Assembly (NCBI RefSeq): GCF_008015755.1
Contig: NZ_SSGF01000030.1
Coordinates: 62,001-126,000 of the forward strand
Direction of reading: 5' to 3'
Length of the DNA: 64,000 nucleotides
DNA from: Methylophilus sp.
GTDB taxonomy: Bacteria > Pseudomonadota > Gammaproteobacteria > Burkholderiales > Methylophilaceae
Made by a program: the position numbers and the translations under genes
Notes under the pieces: generated by a model
What the model was told of the DNA's origin: nothing
Database searches by the model: none
The model's input: only the letters and a program-made list of their open reading frames with translations
Shown: one piece after another, positions 44,631-53,322 of the stretch
Layout of the letters: the number at the start of each line of letters is the position of its first letter
Numbering within the stretch: the stretch's first letter is position 1

Positions 44631-45503
44631 TTAATATTGATTGGCTAACGCCAGCAAGCGGCGAATACGTTCTTCTGTTTGCGGGTGGGTGCTAAACAAG
44701 CCCTTGAGGTCTGCGCCAGACAACGGGTTGATAATCATCATCTGCCCGGTTTCTGGGTGCTGTTCCGCCGTCATGTTAGGAATCTGGTGCGCATAGTTAT
44801 GGATTTTCTCCAGCGCTGCCGCCAGAGCTTTCGGGTCGCGGCTAATATCAGCGCCCATACGGTCAGCCTCATATTCACGCGAACGCGAAATCGCCATCTG
44901 GATCAGCGACGCTGCCAGAGGCGCCAGCACCATAATCAGGATACCGAGCATGGGGTTAGGCCGGTCTTCACCGTCACGGTGACCGCCCCCAAACATCATG
45001 CCAAATTGTGCGATCGACGAAATCGCCCCCGCCACTGTGGCGGAAATCGTCGAAATCAAGGTATCGCGGTTTTTAACGTGCGCCAGCTCATGCGCCATCA
45101 CGCCACGCAACTCGCGTTCGCTTAAAATCTGCATAATGCCGGTGGTCGCTGCCACGGCGGCGTGCTCGGGGTTACGTCCGGTGGCAAATGCATTGGGCTG
45201 GCTTTCGTTCATCACAAACACGCGCGGCATCGGCAACTCAGCGCGCTCAGCCAGCTCTTTGACCATGTTGTAATAGTTGCGGAACTGCCCATTACCAAAA
45301 TTGTTCTCGGCATTGATTTCTACCGCGCCATACATTTTCAGCACGGCCTGATCGCTAAACCAATACGCATAAAAGTTCATGCCGCCTGCCAGCAACAAAG
45401 CGATCAACATGCCGCCCTGACCACCCAATGCCCCCCCCACCGCCACAAACAGGGCCGTAATCGCCGCCATCAGCACAAAGGTTTTGGTCCAGTTACCTAA
45501 CAT
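44631..45503 (-). CDS. htpX: Zinc metalloprotease HtpX
   Basis: 290 residues. M48 membrane protease for quality control of membrane proteins. Two N-terminal transmembrane helices (about 5-25 and 30-48), then the catalytic domain with [14 protein letters not shown] (HExxH zinc site) and, further on, [14 protein letters not shown] (third zinc ligand Glu). Two more hydrophobic segments (about 155-210) follow the HExx[20 protein letters not shown] is the family signature. Located between fmt and rsmB as usual in betaproteobacteria; 87 bases separate it from fmt. Confidence 0.95.
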   Translation of the reverse strand: MLGNWTKTFVLMAAITALFVAVGGALGGQGGMLIALLLAGGMNFYAYWFSDQAVLKMYGAVEINAENNFGNGQFRNYYNMVKELAERAELPMPRVFVMNESQPNAFATGRNPEHAAVAATTGIMQILSERELRGVMAHELAHVKNRDTLISTISATVAGAISSIAQFGMMFGGGHRDGEDRPNPMLGILIMVLAPLAASLIQMAISRSREYEADRMGADISRDPKALAAALEKIHNYAHQIPNMTAEQHPETGQMMIINPLSGADLKGLFSTHPQTEERIRRLLALANQY

Positions 45504-45590
45504 ACATACTCCTCAAAGACATTCAACACTGCTAACCTAATATGCGGTGATGACAAGCGTTTTTCAATGGCTGCGTTTGCGCGCAACGCA

Positions 45591-46511
45591 TTAATAAAAT
45601 CGATCACCTACCTGCACATGCTGCCCCTGCACAAATTGTTGTGCCGTCTGGCGTTTGCCACCCGGCATTTGCAGTTCGATGATTTCTAACACACCCTCGC
45701 CACAAGCGACACGCAGTGGCTGTGTGTCGAGCACCAGGCCAGGCTGGCCTTGACCAGTTGCCGCCTGCGCAAACCACAGTTTGCACACCTGCTCGTTAAA
45801 CTTGGTCGTCGCCACCGGGAAAGGATTAAACGCCCGCACCTGACGTGACAGCTGTTGGGCAGATTGCGTCCAGTCGATGGCAGATTCGGATTTCTCAAGC
45901 TTGTGCGCATACGTCACCAGCGATTCATCCTGCACTTCAGACGCTAATTGGCCAGAGCTTTGCAGGGTATGCATGGCCTCGACCATCAAGCGTGCACCTT
46001 CTCGGCTAATCGCATCATGCAAGGTTTGGGTGGTGTCAGCCTCGGTAATGGCAACTGCCCATTTGCTGATCATATTGCCGGCATCCAGCTTGGGCACGAC
46101 TTCCATAATGGTGACGCCGGTTTCAGCATCGCCTGCCAGAATCGCCCTGTGAATCGGGGCCGCCCCGCGCCAGCGCGGCAGCAATGAGCCATGAATGTTA
46201 TAACAGCCACGGCTGGGGAGATTGAGCACGGCGGTCGGGATAATCAATCCATAGGCAGCGACAATCATAACATCGGCATTCACCGCAGCGACCTCTGCCT
46301 GCACTTCTGCAGGCTTGAGGCTTTCTGGTTGAAACACACGCAAACCGTGTTGCAAAGCCAGTTGTTTGACCGGGCTGGCTTTGAGCTGCATGCCACGGCC
46401 AGCGGGGCGATCTGGTTGTGTTAACACCATAACAATCTCATGGCCGGCATCGATCAAGCCCTGCAACGCAGGCACGGCAAACTCCGGGGTTCCGGCATAA
46501 ATCATTCGCAT
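45591..46511 (-). CDS. fmt: Methionyl-tRNA formyltransferase
   Basis: 306 residues. It formylates initiator Met-tRNA with 10-formyl-THF. The catalytic site NIHGSLLPRWRGAAPIHRAI carries Asn and His; GDAETGVTIM follows with the Asp. FAGTPEFAVPALQGLID is the N-terminal signature (here YAGTPEF). The C-terminal OB-fold domain (about 205-306) is present. It starts 15 bases after the stop of def on the same strand. Confidence 0.96.
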   Translation of the reverse strand: MRMIYAGTPEFAVPALQGLIDAGHEIVMVLTQPDRPAGRGMQLKASPVKQLALQHGLRVFQPESLKPAEVQAEVAAVNADVMIVAAYGLIIPTAVLNLPSRGCYNIHGSLLPRWRGAAPIHRAILAGDAETGVTIMEVVPKLDAGNMISKWAVAITEADTTQTLHDAISREGARLMVEAMHTLQSSGQLASEVQDESLVTYAHKLEKSESAIDWTQSAQQLSRQVRAFNPFPVATTKFNEQVCKLWFAQAATGQGQPGLVLDTQPLRVACGEGVLEIIELQMPGGKRQTAQQFVQGQHVQVGDRFY

Positions 46512-46526
46512 GCAAATCCCCTGTGA

Positions 46527-47042
46527 CTAATAACTATTGCGTTCGATTTCGCGCGCGTGTTTGACCATTTTGCTGCGGATACGGTTACGTTTGAGCGTTG
46601 ACAGATATTCCACAAACACCTTACCCTTGAGGTGATCCATCTCGTGCTGGATACACACACTGAGCAGGCCATCGGCATCCAGCTTAAATGTGTTGCCTTG
46701 CGCATCCTGCGCCTCTACCGTAATAAATTCGGCTCGCGTCACATTTTCATAGACGCCAGGCACAGACAAACAGCCTTCTTCATAGTCCTGGCTGCCCGCC
46801 TGGGCAATGATTTTTGGATTAATCAGCACCAGTAAATCATTTTTTTCTTTGCTCAAATCAATCACAATGAGCTGAATGTGGTGGTCGACCTGTGTCGCTG
46901 CCAGGCCGATGCCAGGCGCATCGTACATGGTCTCCGCCATGTCGCTCACCAGCTGCTGCAATGCTGCATCAAACACCTGCACCGGCTTGGCCACCGTGTG
47001 CAGACGCGGGTCAGGATATTGCAAAATTGGAAGTAGTGCCAT
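46527..47042 (-). CDS. def: Peptide deformylase
   Basis: 171 residues. Metal enzyme that removes the formyl group from new proteins. Three motifs are intact: [18 protein letters not shown] (Cys metal ligand) and [12 protein letters not shown] (HExxH). It leads the def-fmt pair. The divergent LysM gene starts about 170 bases away; an open plus-strand frame that overlaps def is antisense to it and was not counted as coding. Confidence 0.96.
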   Translation of the reverse strand: MALLPILQYPDPRLHTVAKPVQVFDAALQQLVSDMAETMYDAPGIGLAATQVDHHIQLIVIDLSKEKNDLLVLINPKIIAQAGSQDYEEGCLSVPGVYENVTRAEFITVEAQDAQGNTFKLDADGLLSVCIQHEMDHLKGKVFVEYLSTLKRNRIRSKMVKHAREIERNSY

Positions 47043-47211
47043 GCTCTACAAATCTTTCCATTCAAATAGTTTGTGGGAAAACAGGGGAAAACGCCCGCTT
47101 TTTCACCTTGATAAGAACTTTAAACCCATGCTAGATTGGTCGACATTGCGCAGACGCTGCGCACCGTTGGTGCTGCCCATCCTTTTGTGCTGCATATTAC
47201 AGAGACGCCAC

Positions 47212-48246
47212 ATGACCAAAATTGTTCAAATTATAACCTTGCTTGCGCTGGCTTGTAGCAGCTTGTTGGTGCGGGCGGAAGAAATTCCTTTGCGCCCGCA
47301 ACATCCCGATCGCCATGTGGTGGCCAAAGGCGACACGCTGTGGGATATCTCGGCTAAATTTCTCAAGAACCCTTGGCAATGGCCGCAAATCTGGCAACTC
47401 AATCGTGATCGCATCAAAAATCCGCACTGGATTTATCCTGGTGATGTGATTGTGCTCGACACCAGCAGCGGCAAACCATTGTTAAAACTGGTGCGTGAGT
47501 CAGTGACGCTGGAGCCTGGCGTGATTGTGACCCCCATTAAAGGCGATGCGATTCCGGCCATCCAACCGAATACTATCCTGCCATTTTTAACCAAACCCAT
47601 GCTGATCTCGCCAGAAGACCTGAAAGCGGCGCCAAGAATTATCGCCGCCCAGGAAGAACGCGAAATCTTGAGCCCTGGCACGCATATTTACGTGCAGGGG
47701 TTGCCTGAATCCGCCAGAGCAGTATGGGCCATCTACCGCGAAGGCGAGCCGGTCAAAGACCCTGAAAACGGCGACATCCTAGGCAACGAAGCGCATTACC
47801 TGGGCGAGGCCAAACTGTTACGCGCGGGCCAGCCTGCGACCTTGACCGTCACCCAGGCCAAAGAAGAAATCGCCGTTAAAGACAAACTGATTGCGCTTGA
47901 AGACGAATTGAGCCCGGCCTATATTCCTCATGCACCAGAGTCGAAGATTCAAGGCCAGATTGCACGCGTGAGTGAAGGCATTAACGAAACCGGCTATGGC
48001 CGCGTCGTGGTGCTTAACCGTGGCGAAGATCAAGGCGTAGAGCGCGGCCATGTGCTCTCTGTAATGCGCAAAGGCGCCAGCATGGTGGACCCGGAATCGG
48101 ACCCGAAAAAACCTGTGACCATTCAGCTGCCGGATGAACCGGTCGGCCTGGTCATGGTGTTCAAGACTTTCCCTAAACTGTCTTATGCCTTGGTGATGCA
48201 GGCCTCACAACCGATTCATGCCGAAGATGTGGTCAGCACCCCATGA
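47212..48246 (+). CDS. LysM-domain exported protein
   Basis: 344 residues. Signal peptide (VQIITLLALACSSLLVRAEE) followed by a LysM domain (about 33-80) with HVVAKGDTLWDISAKFLKNP and IYPGDVIVL, which binds peptidoglycan glycan. The rest (about 90-344) is a beta-rich region without a family name I can give. ATG 47212 is chosen because it begins a signal peptide; the frame stays open upstream to 46876, where it is antisense to def. The next gene, dprA, starts at the base after its stop. The def / LysM-dprA-smg arrangement is conserved in betaproteobacteria. Confidence 0.88.
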   Translation: MTKIVQIITLLALACSSLLVRAEEIPLRPQHPDRHVVAKGDTLWDISAKFLKNPWQWPQIWQLNRDRIKNPHWIYPGDVIVLDTSSGKPLLKLVRESVTLEPGVIVTPIKGDAIPAIQPNTILPFLTKPMLISPEDLKAAPRIIAAQEEREILSPGTHIYVQGLPESARAVWAIYREGEPVKDPENGDILGNEAHYLGEAKLLRAGQPATLTVTQAKEEIAVKDKLIALEDELSPAYIPHAPESKIQGQIARVSEGINETGYGRVVVLNRGEDQGVERGHVLSVMRKGASMVDPESDPKKPVTIQLPDEPVGLVMVFKTFPKLSYALVMQASQPIHAEDVVSTP

Positions 48247-49374
48247 GTGACAAGCGCACGCGTGACGATAACCACTGAACACACTGCCCCCTGGATTGCA
48301 CTCAGCCTGGTCGACGGGCTGGGTAGCGTCACTTACTGCCAGTTACTGCTCCATTTTAAAACGCCCGAGGCGATTCTGGCGGCGCCCGCGTCAGCATTGC
48401 GCGAACTGGTCAGCAAAGAAGTCACGGAGGGTATCCAGCGCGCTATGGATGACCCGCATATCGCGCGCACGCTGGCCTGGCTGGATCAACCCGACAATCA
48501 CCTAATTACACTGGGCGACCCTTATTATCCGCAGCGACTGCTAGACATTGACCAGCCACCGCCGGTGTTATATGCCAAAGGCAACCTGCAAATGCTCAAG
48601 CGCCCCGGCATGGCGATTGTCGGCAGCCGTCATGCCACCCCACAAGGTGAAGCCACCGCCGAAAACTTTGCCGAAAGCCTGTGCCGTGCCGGCTTTGCAG
48701 TAGTGAGTGGGTTAGCGCTGGGCATCGATGGCGCAGCACACCGCGGTGCGCTCAAGGCAGATGGCGCCACCATTGCCGTGGTCGGCACTGGCCTGGATAT
48801 TGTGTATCCGGCCAGACACAAGGCGCTGGCGCACCAGATTGCGCAACACGGGCTGATTCTGTCTGAATATCCTTTAGGCACGCCATCACTCACCCATAAT
48901 TTCCCAAGGCGCAACCGTATTATCAGTGGCTTATCTGAAGGTTGCCTGGTGGTAGAGGCCAATATCGATAGCGGCTCGTTGATCACAGCCAAACAAGCCA
49001 TTGAACAAGGGCGCGAAGTCTTTGCGATTCCTGGCTCAATTCATTCGCCGGTGGCCAAAGGCTGCCACGCACTGATCAAGCAAGGCGCAAAGCTGGTCGA
49101 ATCCACCGAAGACATTTTGAGTGAATTACGGCATATACGCCTGCCCAACCAGGCCTTGGCGATTAGCCCGAACGGGCCATCGCCCGATTGGACTAATTTA
49201 CCTGCCGAAGCAAGCCCTGTCTTGGTTTGCATGGGATTTGACCCCTTGTTTGCCGAACAGATCGCCGCCCGCTCAGGCTTGACGCCTGAGCAAGTTTCCA
49301 CCATGCTTACACTACTTGAATTAGAAGGTGTCGTCAGTCATCTTGCCAGCGGTCAGTTCCAGCGACTCGCCTAA
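48247..49374 (+). CDS. dprA: DNA-processing protein DprA (Smf)
   Basis: 375 residues. DprA loads RecA on incoming single-stranded DNA in natural transformation. N-terminal SAM-like region (about 10-80), then the Rossmann-like core with AIVGSRHATPQGEATAENFA, VVSGLALGIDGAAHRGAL, IAVVGTGLDIVYP and NFPRRNRIISGLSE, all diagnostic. A DprA winged-helix C-terminus is seen from about 310 (ARSGLTPEQVSTMLTLLELE). The start is GTG 48247, adjacent to the LysM stop; GTG 48262 is an alternative. smg follows 65 bases downstream. Other competence genes are not in the window. Confidence 0.94.
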   Translation: MTSARVTITTEHTAPWIALSLVDGLGSVTYCQLLLHFKTPEAILAAPASALRELVSKEVTEGIQRAMDDPHIARTLAWLDQPDNHLITLGDPYYPQRLLDIDQPPPVLYAKGNLQMLKRPGMAIVGSRHATPQGEATAENFAESLCRAGFAVVSGLALGIDGAAHRGALKADGATIAVVGTGLDIVYPARHKALAHQIAQHGLILSEYPLGTPSLTHNFPRRNRIISGLSEGCLVVEANIDSGSLITAKQAIEQGREVFAIPGSIHSPVAKGCHALIKQGAKLVESTEDILSELRHIRLPNQALAISPNGPSPDWTNLPAEASPVLVCMGFDPLFAEQIAARSGLTPEQVSTMLTLLELEGVVSHLASGQFQRLA

Positions 49375-49439
49375 AGTCAGACTCAGACGCACCCCAGCCG
49401 CGCTGTCTATGCAACAGCGTGTTTGAGGAGACTATAGAC

Positions 49440-49907
49440 ATGTTGGAAGTATTGATATTTATTTATCAAAATTACTGGGATAAACATGATGCGTCAGAAT
49501 TGAAAGAAACTGACGAAACCATCATGGCTTATGAGCTATCTCAGGCTGGATTTAACCATCAGGATATTTTACATGCAGTAGATTGGGTCAAAGATCTGCG
49601 CCGCTCGGTGCAACAACCGCAGTATCAGCATGACCAGGCAGCCATCCGTATTTTTTGCGAGATGGAGCGCAACAAGATTAACGACGAAAGCCTTAATTTT
49701 CTCACCTTGCTGCAACGCAGTGACATTATCACGGCCTACGAACGCGACCTGATCGTGGACCGCGCCATGGTCTTGCCGCAAGAGACGCTGAGCATGGAAG
49801 ATATTCGCTGGATCACCATGATGGTGCTGTGGGATGAAACCCGTAAGCAGGACTACTTGTTTGTAGAAGATGCCTTGTTTAACCCGCAAGGTCTGTCGCT
49901 GCAGTAA
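49440..49907 (+). CDS. smg: Smg family protein (DUF494)
   Basis: 155 residues. DUF494/Smg family, typically found next to dprA (smf), with unknown role. It opens MLEVLIFIYQNYWDKHDASE, the standard N-terminus, and contains GFNHQDILHAVDWV. I chose ATG 49440, with GAGGAG nine bases upstream; a start at 49419 in the same frame would precede this SD. A strong terminator follows. Transcribed with LysM-dprA. Confidence 0.9.
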   Translation: MLEVLIFIYQNYWDKHDASELKETDETIMAYELSQAGFNHQDILHAVDWVKDLRRSVQQPQYQHDQAAIRIFCEMERNKINDESLNFLTLLQRSDIITAYERDLIVDRAMVLPQETLSMEDIRWITMMVLWDETRKQDYLFVEDALFNPQGLSLQ

Positions 49908-49920
49908 GTATGATGGACGT

Positions 49921-49954
49921 AAAAAAGCGCGGCCTGATCAGACCGCGCTTTTTT
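49921..49954. terminator. Terminator between smg and metF
   Basis: Stem AAAAAAGCGCGG/CCGCGCTTTTTT around a short inner pairing CTGATCAG with one mismatch, 13 bases after the smg stop. The T-run is followed by GTTTTTT. It serves smg and, with its A-run, the convergent metF. Confidence 0.92.
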
Positions 49955-49966
49955 TGTTTTTTGGCG

Positions 49967-50794
49967 TTATAACTGCCGGATAATCTGGCCGATAATCCCT
50001 GCCTGGTTCAGTGTATAAAAATGCATTTTATCCACACCCGCAGCGATCAGCTTGGCACAAATATCAGTCACCACATCGGCACCAAACGCACGCAACGACG
50101 GCAGATCGTCACCATAAGCCTCCAAGCGCAGACGCAACCAGCGAGGAATCTCGGCTCCACAGACGTTGGAGAATCGTGCCAACTGGGTGTAATTATAGAT
50201 AGGCATGATGCCAGGAATAATCGGCGCGGTGACACCCAGCTTTTGCGCAGCCTCCACAAAGCGGAAATAGGCATCCACATTGTAAAAATACTGTGTGATG
50301 GCAGAATCGGCCCCCGCATCGATTTTACGTTTGAAATTGTCGAGGTCTTTTTGTGCAGACCCCGCTTCTGGGTGAAACTCAGGGTAAGCCGCCACTTCGA
50401 GATGAAACCAGTCGCCGGTTTCAGCGCGGATAAATTGCACCAATTCATTGGCGTATTTAAAGTCGCCCGCACTCACTTCACCTGAAGGAATATCGCCACG
50501 CAAGGTGACTAAGCGCTTAATGCCTTTGGCCTGATAGGCTTGCAGCAATTCACGGATTTCTTCTTTACTCGAAGAAATACAGGAAATGTGTGGCGCTGCG
50601 CCATACCCCGCGGCCTGAATCTCAAGTACGCTATCCATGGTGCGATCACGCGTAGAACCGCCCGCACCAAACGTCACCGAGAAAAACTCGGGCGAAAAAA
50701 CCGCCAACTCATCACGCACATTGCGTAAATTAGCCATGCCCTCCGCCGTTTTGGGCGGAAAGAACTCAAAACTGAAAGATGTTTTATGATTCAC
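49967..50794 (-). CDS. metF: 5,10-methylenetetrahydrofolate reductase
   Basis: 275 residues, TIM-barrel flavoenzyme that makes 5-methyl-THF for methionine synthesis. Signatures: SFEFFPPKTAEGMANLRNV (Glu of FFPP region), FGAGGSTRDRTMDSV, and RLVTLRGDIPSGE. PIIPGIMPIYNY is the conserved loop near the C-terminus. It is slightly shorter than the E. coli enzyme but complete. It lies downstream of ahcY and a small membrane protein on the same strand, forming an activated-methyl-cycle group; the gap from the preceding gene is 51 bases. Confidence 0.95.
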   Translation of the reverse strand: MNHKTSFSFEFFPPKTAEGMANLRNVRDELAVFSPEFFSVTFGAGGSTRDRTMDSVLEIQAAGYGAAPHISCISSSKEEIRELLQAYQAKGIKRLVTLRGDIPSGEVSAGDFKYANELVQFIRAETGDWFHLEVAAYPEFHPEAGSAQKDLDNFKRKIDAGADSAITQYFYNVDAYFRFVEAAQKLGVTAPIIPGIMPIYNYTQLARFSNVCGAEIPRWLRLRLEAYGDDLPSLRAFGADVVTDICAKLIAAGVDKMHFYTLNQAGIIGQIIRQL

Positions 50795-50845
50795 TTGTTT
50801 AATCTTTTCTATGCACTGCTTGGGTCGTATAGACCATCTGAAGGC

Positions 50846-51202
50846 TTAATCTTTATCATCCAGCACAATCGCACTCAGCACGCCTGAGATCACGCTATAC
50901 ACCAGCGCGCCTATCACACCGATAAGTATGGAGCTGACTGAAAAGCCTTGCAGATAATTGCCCACTGCCCAAAACAGCAAGCCGTTAATCACCAGGATAA
51001 ACAGGCCTAAGGTAAGTAAGGTGATTGGCAAGGTGAGAATCACCAGCAAAGGTTTAATCAACACGTTGACGAGGCCAATAACCAGGGCCGCCACTAATGC
51101 TGCTTTAAAGTTTGCCACATGAATGCCAGGCACCAGATAGGTCACCGCCATTAATGCGACAGCGTTTAACCCCCAAACCACCAGTAACTTCAACATGCTC
51201 AC
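50846..51202 (-). CDS. Phage-holin-type/YvlD-like small membrane protein
   Basis: 118 residues with four hydrophobic segments (about 6-25, 30-52, 58-78, 88-112). This matches the membrane family of YvlD and so-called phage holin family 4 (Mycobacterial/YvlD) proteins; GLVNVLIKPLLVILTLPITL is the family motif. It is not a phage gene here: it is located between ahcY and metF, as in many betaproteobacteria. Role unknown. A terminator-like hairpin separates it from ahcY, so it may be expressed at a reduced level. Confidence 0.8.
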   Translation of the reverse strand: MSMLKLLVVWGLNAVALMAVTYLVPGIHVANFKAALVAALVIGLVNVLIKPLLVILTLPITLLTLGLFILVINGLLFWAVGNYLQGFSVSSILIGVIGALVYSVISGVLSAIVLDDKD

Positions 51203-51235
51203 TCCTCAGCGTTGATGTGAGGGTGAGTGTACACC

Positions 51236-51268
51236 GAAACGACCGCCATAACATCTCGCGGTCGTTTC
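51236..51268 (-). terminator. Terminator-like hairpin after ahcY
   Basis: Perfect 11-bp stem GAAACGACCGC/GCGGTCGTTTC with an 11-base loop, 16 bases past the ahcY stop. There is no clean T-run on the minus strand, so it may be a weak terminator or a processing site. Confidence 0.55.
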
Positions 51269-51283
51269 AGCGGTTACACCTGA

Positions 51284-52693
51284 TTAGTATCTGTAATGCT
51301 CTGGTTTGTATGGGCCATTCTTGCTCACACCGATGTAAGCCGCTTGCGCGTCTGTCAGCGTGGTCAATTGCGCGTTGAGTTTTTTCAACTGCAAGACCGC
51401 CACTTTTTCATCCAGATGCTTAGGCAAGGTATACACGCCTACAGGATATTTGTCGGTTTGCGTAAACAGCTCAATTTGCGCAATAGTCTGGTTAGCAAAG
51501 CTGGAGCTCATGACATAGCTCGGGTGACCCGTGCCACAACCCAGATTCACTAAACGGCCTTTGGCCAGCAGGATGATACGTTTGCCATCGGGGAAAATCA
51601 CATGATCCACTTGTGGCTTGATCTCTTCCCACTGATATTTTTCAATGCCAGCGACGTCGATTTCGTTATCAAAGTGGCCAATGTTACAAACGATGGCCTG
51701 GTCTTTCATTTTAGCCATATGGTCATGCGTAATCACATGGTAGTTACCAGTCGCCGTGACGAAAATATCCGCATGCTCAGCGGCGTAATCCATCGTCACC
51801 ACGCGGTAGCCTTCCATCGCCGCTTGCAGGGCGCAAATCGGGTCAATTTCAGTCACCCACACTTGGGCAGACAAGGCACGCAATGCTTGCGCAGAGCCTT
51901 TGCCCACGTCACCGTAACCAGCCACAACAGCCACTTTACCTGCAATCATAACATCGGTTGCACGCTTGATACCGTCAACCAAAGACTCACGGCAACCATA
52001 TAGGTTGTCGAATTTAGACTTGGTCACAGAGTCATTGACGTTAATGGCCGGGAAAGCCAGCTTGCCCTCTTTGTGCATTTGATACAGTCTATGCACGCCG
52101 GTCGTGGTTTCTTCGGTCACGCCTTTAATCGCGGCCAAACGCACTGAGTACCAGTTTGGATCGGTTTTCAGCTTGGCTTTAATGGCGTTAAACAGACAAA
52201 TTTCTTCTTCTGAGGTCGGATTCGCCACCACGGACAAATCTTTCTCGGCACGGCTACCCAAATGCAACAACAACGTAGCATCGCCACCATCGTCCAGAAT
52301 CATGTTGGAATAGCCACCATCCGTCCATTCGAAAATGCGGTGGGTGTAATCCCAGTAGTCTTCCAGTGTTTCGCCTTTGACCGCAAATACAGCGGTACCA
52401 GTGGCCGCAATCGCCGCCGCCGCATGGTCTTGGGTAGAGAAAATATTACAGGATGCCCAACGCACGTCGGCCCCCAGGTCCTTGAGTGTTTCAATCAACA
52501 CCGCGGTCTGGATGGTCATGTGCAAAGAGCCGGTAATACGCGCGCCCTTGAGCGGTTGTTGCGCCGCATATTCTTCGCGAATTGCCATCAAACCTGGCAT
52601 TTCGGTCTCGGCAATCGCAATTTCTTTACGACCCCAAGCAGCCAGGCCCATATCGGCCACAATGTAATCTTTGATATCAGCTACAGCATTCAT
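51284..52693 (-). CDS. ahcY: S-adenosylhomocysteine hydrolase
   Basis: 469 residues, normal for the bacterial enzyme with its internal insertion. It splits SAH to adenosine and homocysteine. NAD-binding motif [16 protein letters not shown]; substrate region [35 protein letters not shown] carries the catalytic Lys and Asp. The protein ends in [11 protein letters not shown], the conserved C-terminus that reaches the active site. The gene is preceded by an SAH riboswitch and sigma-70 promoter. Downstream are the small membrane protein and metF. Confidence 0.97.
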   Translation of the reverse strand: MNAVADIKDYIVADMGLAAWGRKEIAIAETEMPGLMAIREEYAAQQPLKGARITGSLHMTIQTAVLIETLKDLGADVRWASCNIFSTQDHAAAAIAATGTAVFAVKGETLEDYWDYTHRIFEWTDGGYSNMILDDGGDATLLLHLGSRAEKDLSVVANPTSEEEICLFNAIKAKLKTDPNWYSVRLAAIKGVTEETTTGVHRLYQMHKEGKLAFPAINVNDSVTKSKFDNLYGCRESLVDGIKRATDVMIAGKVAVVAGYGDVGKGSAQALRALSAQVWVTEIDPICALQAAMEGYRVVTMDYAAEHADIFVTATGNYHVITHDHMAKMKDQAIVCNIGHFDNEIDVAGIEKYQWEEIKPQVDHVIFPDGKRIILLAKGRLVNLGCGTGHPSYVMSSSFANQTIAQIELFTQTDKYPVGVYTLPKHLDEKVAVLQLKKLNAQLTTLTDAQAAYIGVSKNGPYKPEHYRY

Positions 52694-52787
52694 GTTTCAA
52701 ATCCTTAAAAAGATGAAAACTGAGCAGGAAAAGTTCTAAGAACCGGTGGAAACGTTTGTTCACCTTTTTCCGTGCTCGCACAGTGAA

Positions 52788-52868
52788 AAGTGAACGCCGT
52801 TGAGATGCTTTGCAGCAAATGCTCTGAGCCTGGGAGTCATGTGACCCTCGCAGCGTTCCTCAGAAGTC
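52788..52868 (-). promoter_or_regulatory. S-adenosylhomocysteine riboswitch
   Basis: Read on the minus strand, the leader of ahcY carries GAGGAACGCTGCGA, then CCCAGGCTC, then CAACGGCGTTCAC. These are the three conserved blocks of the SAH riboswitch of beta- and gammaproteobacteria (recalled as GAGGAGCGCUGCGA, CCAGGCUCG, and ACGGCGCUC), spaced as expected. Its 3' end, GGCGTTCAC, overlaps a possible alternative hairpin GTTCAC/GTGAAC that encloses GTGC-GA-GCAC. The two could be mutually exclusive, giving a switch that turns ahcY on when SAH is high. The start codon is about 95 bases downstream of the aptamer. Confidence 0.88.
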
Positions 52869-52872
52869 GTGA

Positions 52873-52900
52873 ATTATACGCCAACCCGTGTATTTTACAA
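52873..52900 (-). promoter_or_regulatory. Sigma-70 promoter of ahcY
   Basis: Minus strand: TTGTAA (52900-52895), 16-base spacer, perfect TATAAT (52878-52873). Transcription should start near 52866, which is exactly where the SAH aptamer begins. Confidence 0.7.
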
Positions 52901-53090
52901 AAAAGCCATCGAACCCAAGCGTGAAACAGCGACCTAAATCCCTCGCAAATACATCTTCTGCGGCGATAAAACCGTATTCTTCAAACTGACACGATTACAC
53001 CTTGCTGCTCTGCAAAATCATTGTCACATGCCTGTGGCATGATCAACTCACGGTAATACATAGACAACCAATATCAGGAAAGGTGCTCGA

Positions 53091-53240
53091 ATGACAATGT
53101 ATCAAGTGATGGACGAAGAAAATCATTGCATCGCAACCTTTCATCATTTTCAGGAAGCGATTTATACCGCACAAGATTTCACCCTGTGGGATGATGAACA
53201 TTACTACCATGTGGAAGAGCTAGACATGGCAGTGGCATAA
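53091..53240 (+). CDS. 49-residue small protein of unknown function
   Basis: A short open frame, MTMYQVMDEENHCIATFHHF at its start, ending at TAA 53238-53240. The support for it being real: AGGAAAGG lies seven bases before the ATG, and a strong terminator follows 20 bases after the stop, giving a complete monocistronic unit. The product is acidic and rich in aromatic and His residues (YTAQDFTLWDDEHYYHVEEL in the second half). No signal peptide, membrane helix or Cys pair. I do not recognise the family. It sits between the ahcY promoter (divergent) and the convergent protease gene. Confidence 0.6.
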   Translation: MTMYQVMDEENHCIATFHHFQEAIYTAQDFTLWDDEHYYHVEELDMAVA

Positions 53241-53260
53241 GCGATTGCATACTCGATTTC

Positions 53261-53294
53261 AACAAAAAAGCGCCCGCTTGGGCGCTTTTTTGTT
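53261..53294. terminator. Bidirectional terminator after the small gene
   Basis: Perfect 15-bp stem AACAAAAAAGCGCCC/GGGCGCTTTTTTGTT with a 4-base loop. It ends the 49-residue gene and the convergent protease gene. Confidence 0.93.
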
Positions 53295-53322
53295 GACTAA
53301 CTTTTATTTATTATCTTGCGAC

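Noticed and set aside
46876-47211. Long upstream extension of the LysM-protein frame
   Set aside because: It runs antisense through def and precedes an ordinary signal peptide, so the start at 47212 fits better.
50846-51202. Phage holin gene as a sign of a prophage
   Set aside because: It is the YvlD-type membrane protein found between ahcY and metF in many betaproteobacteria; no other phage genes are near.
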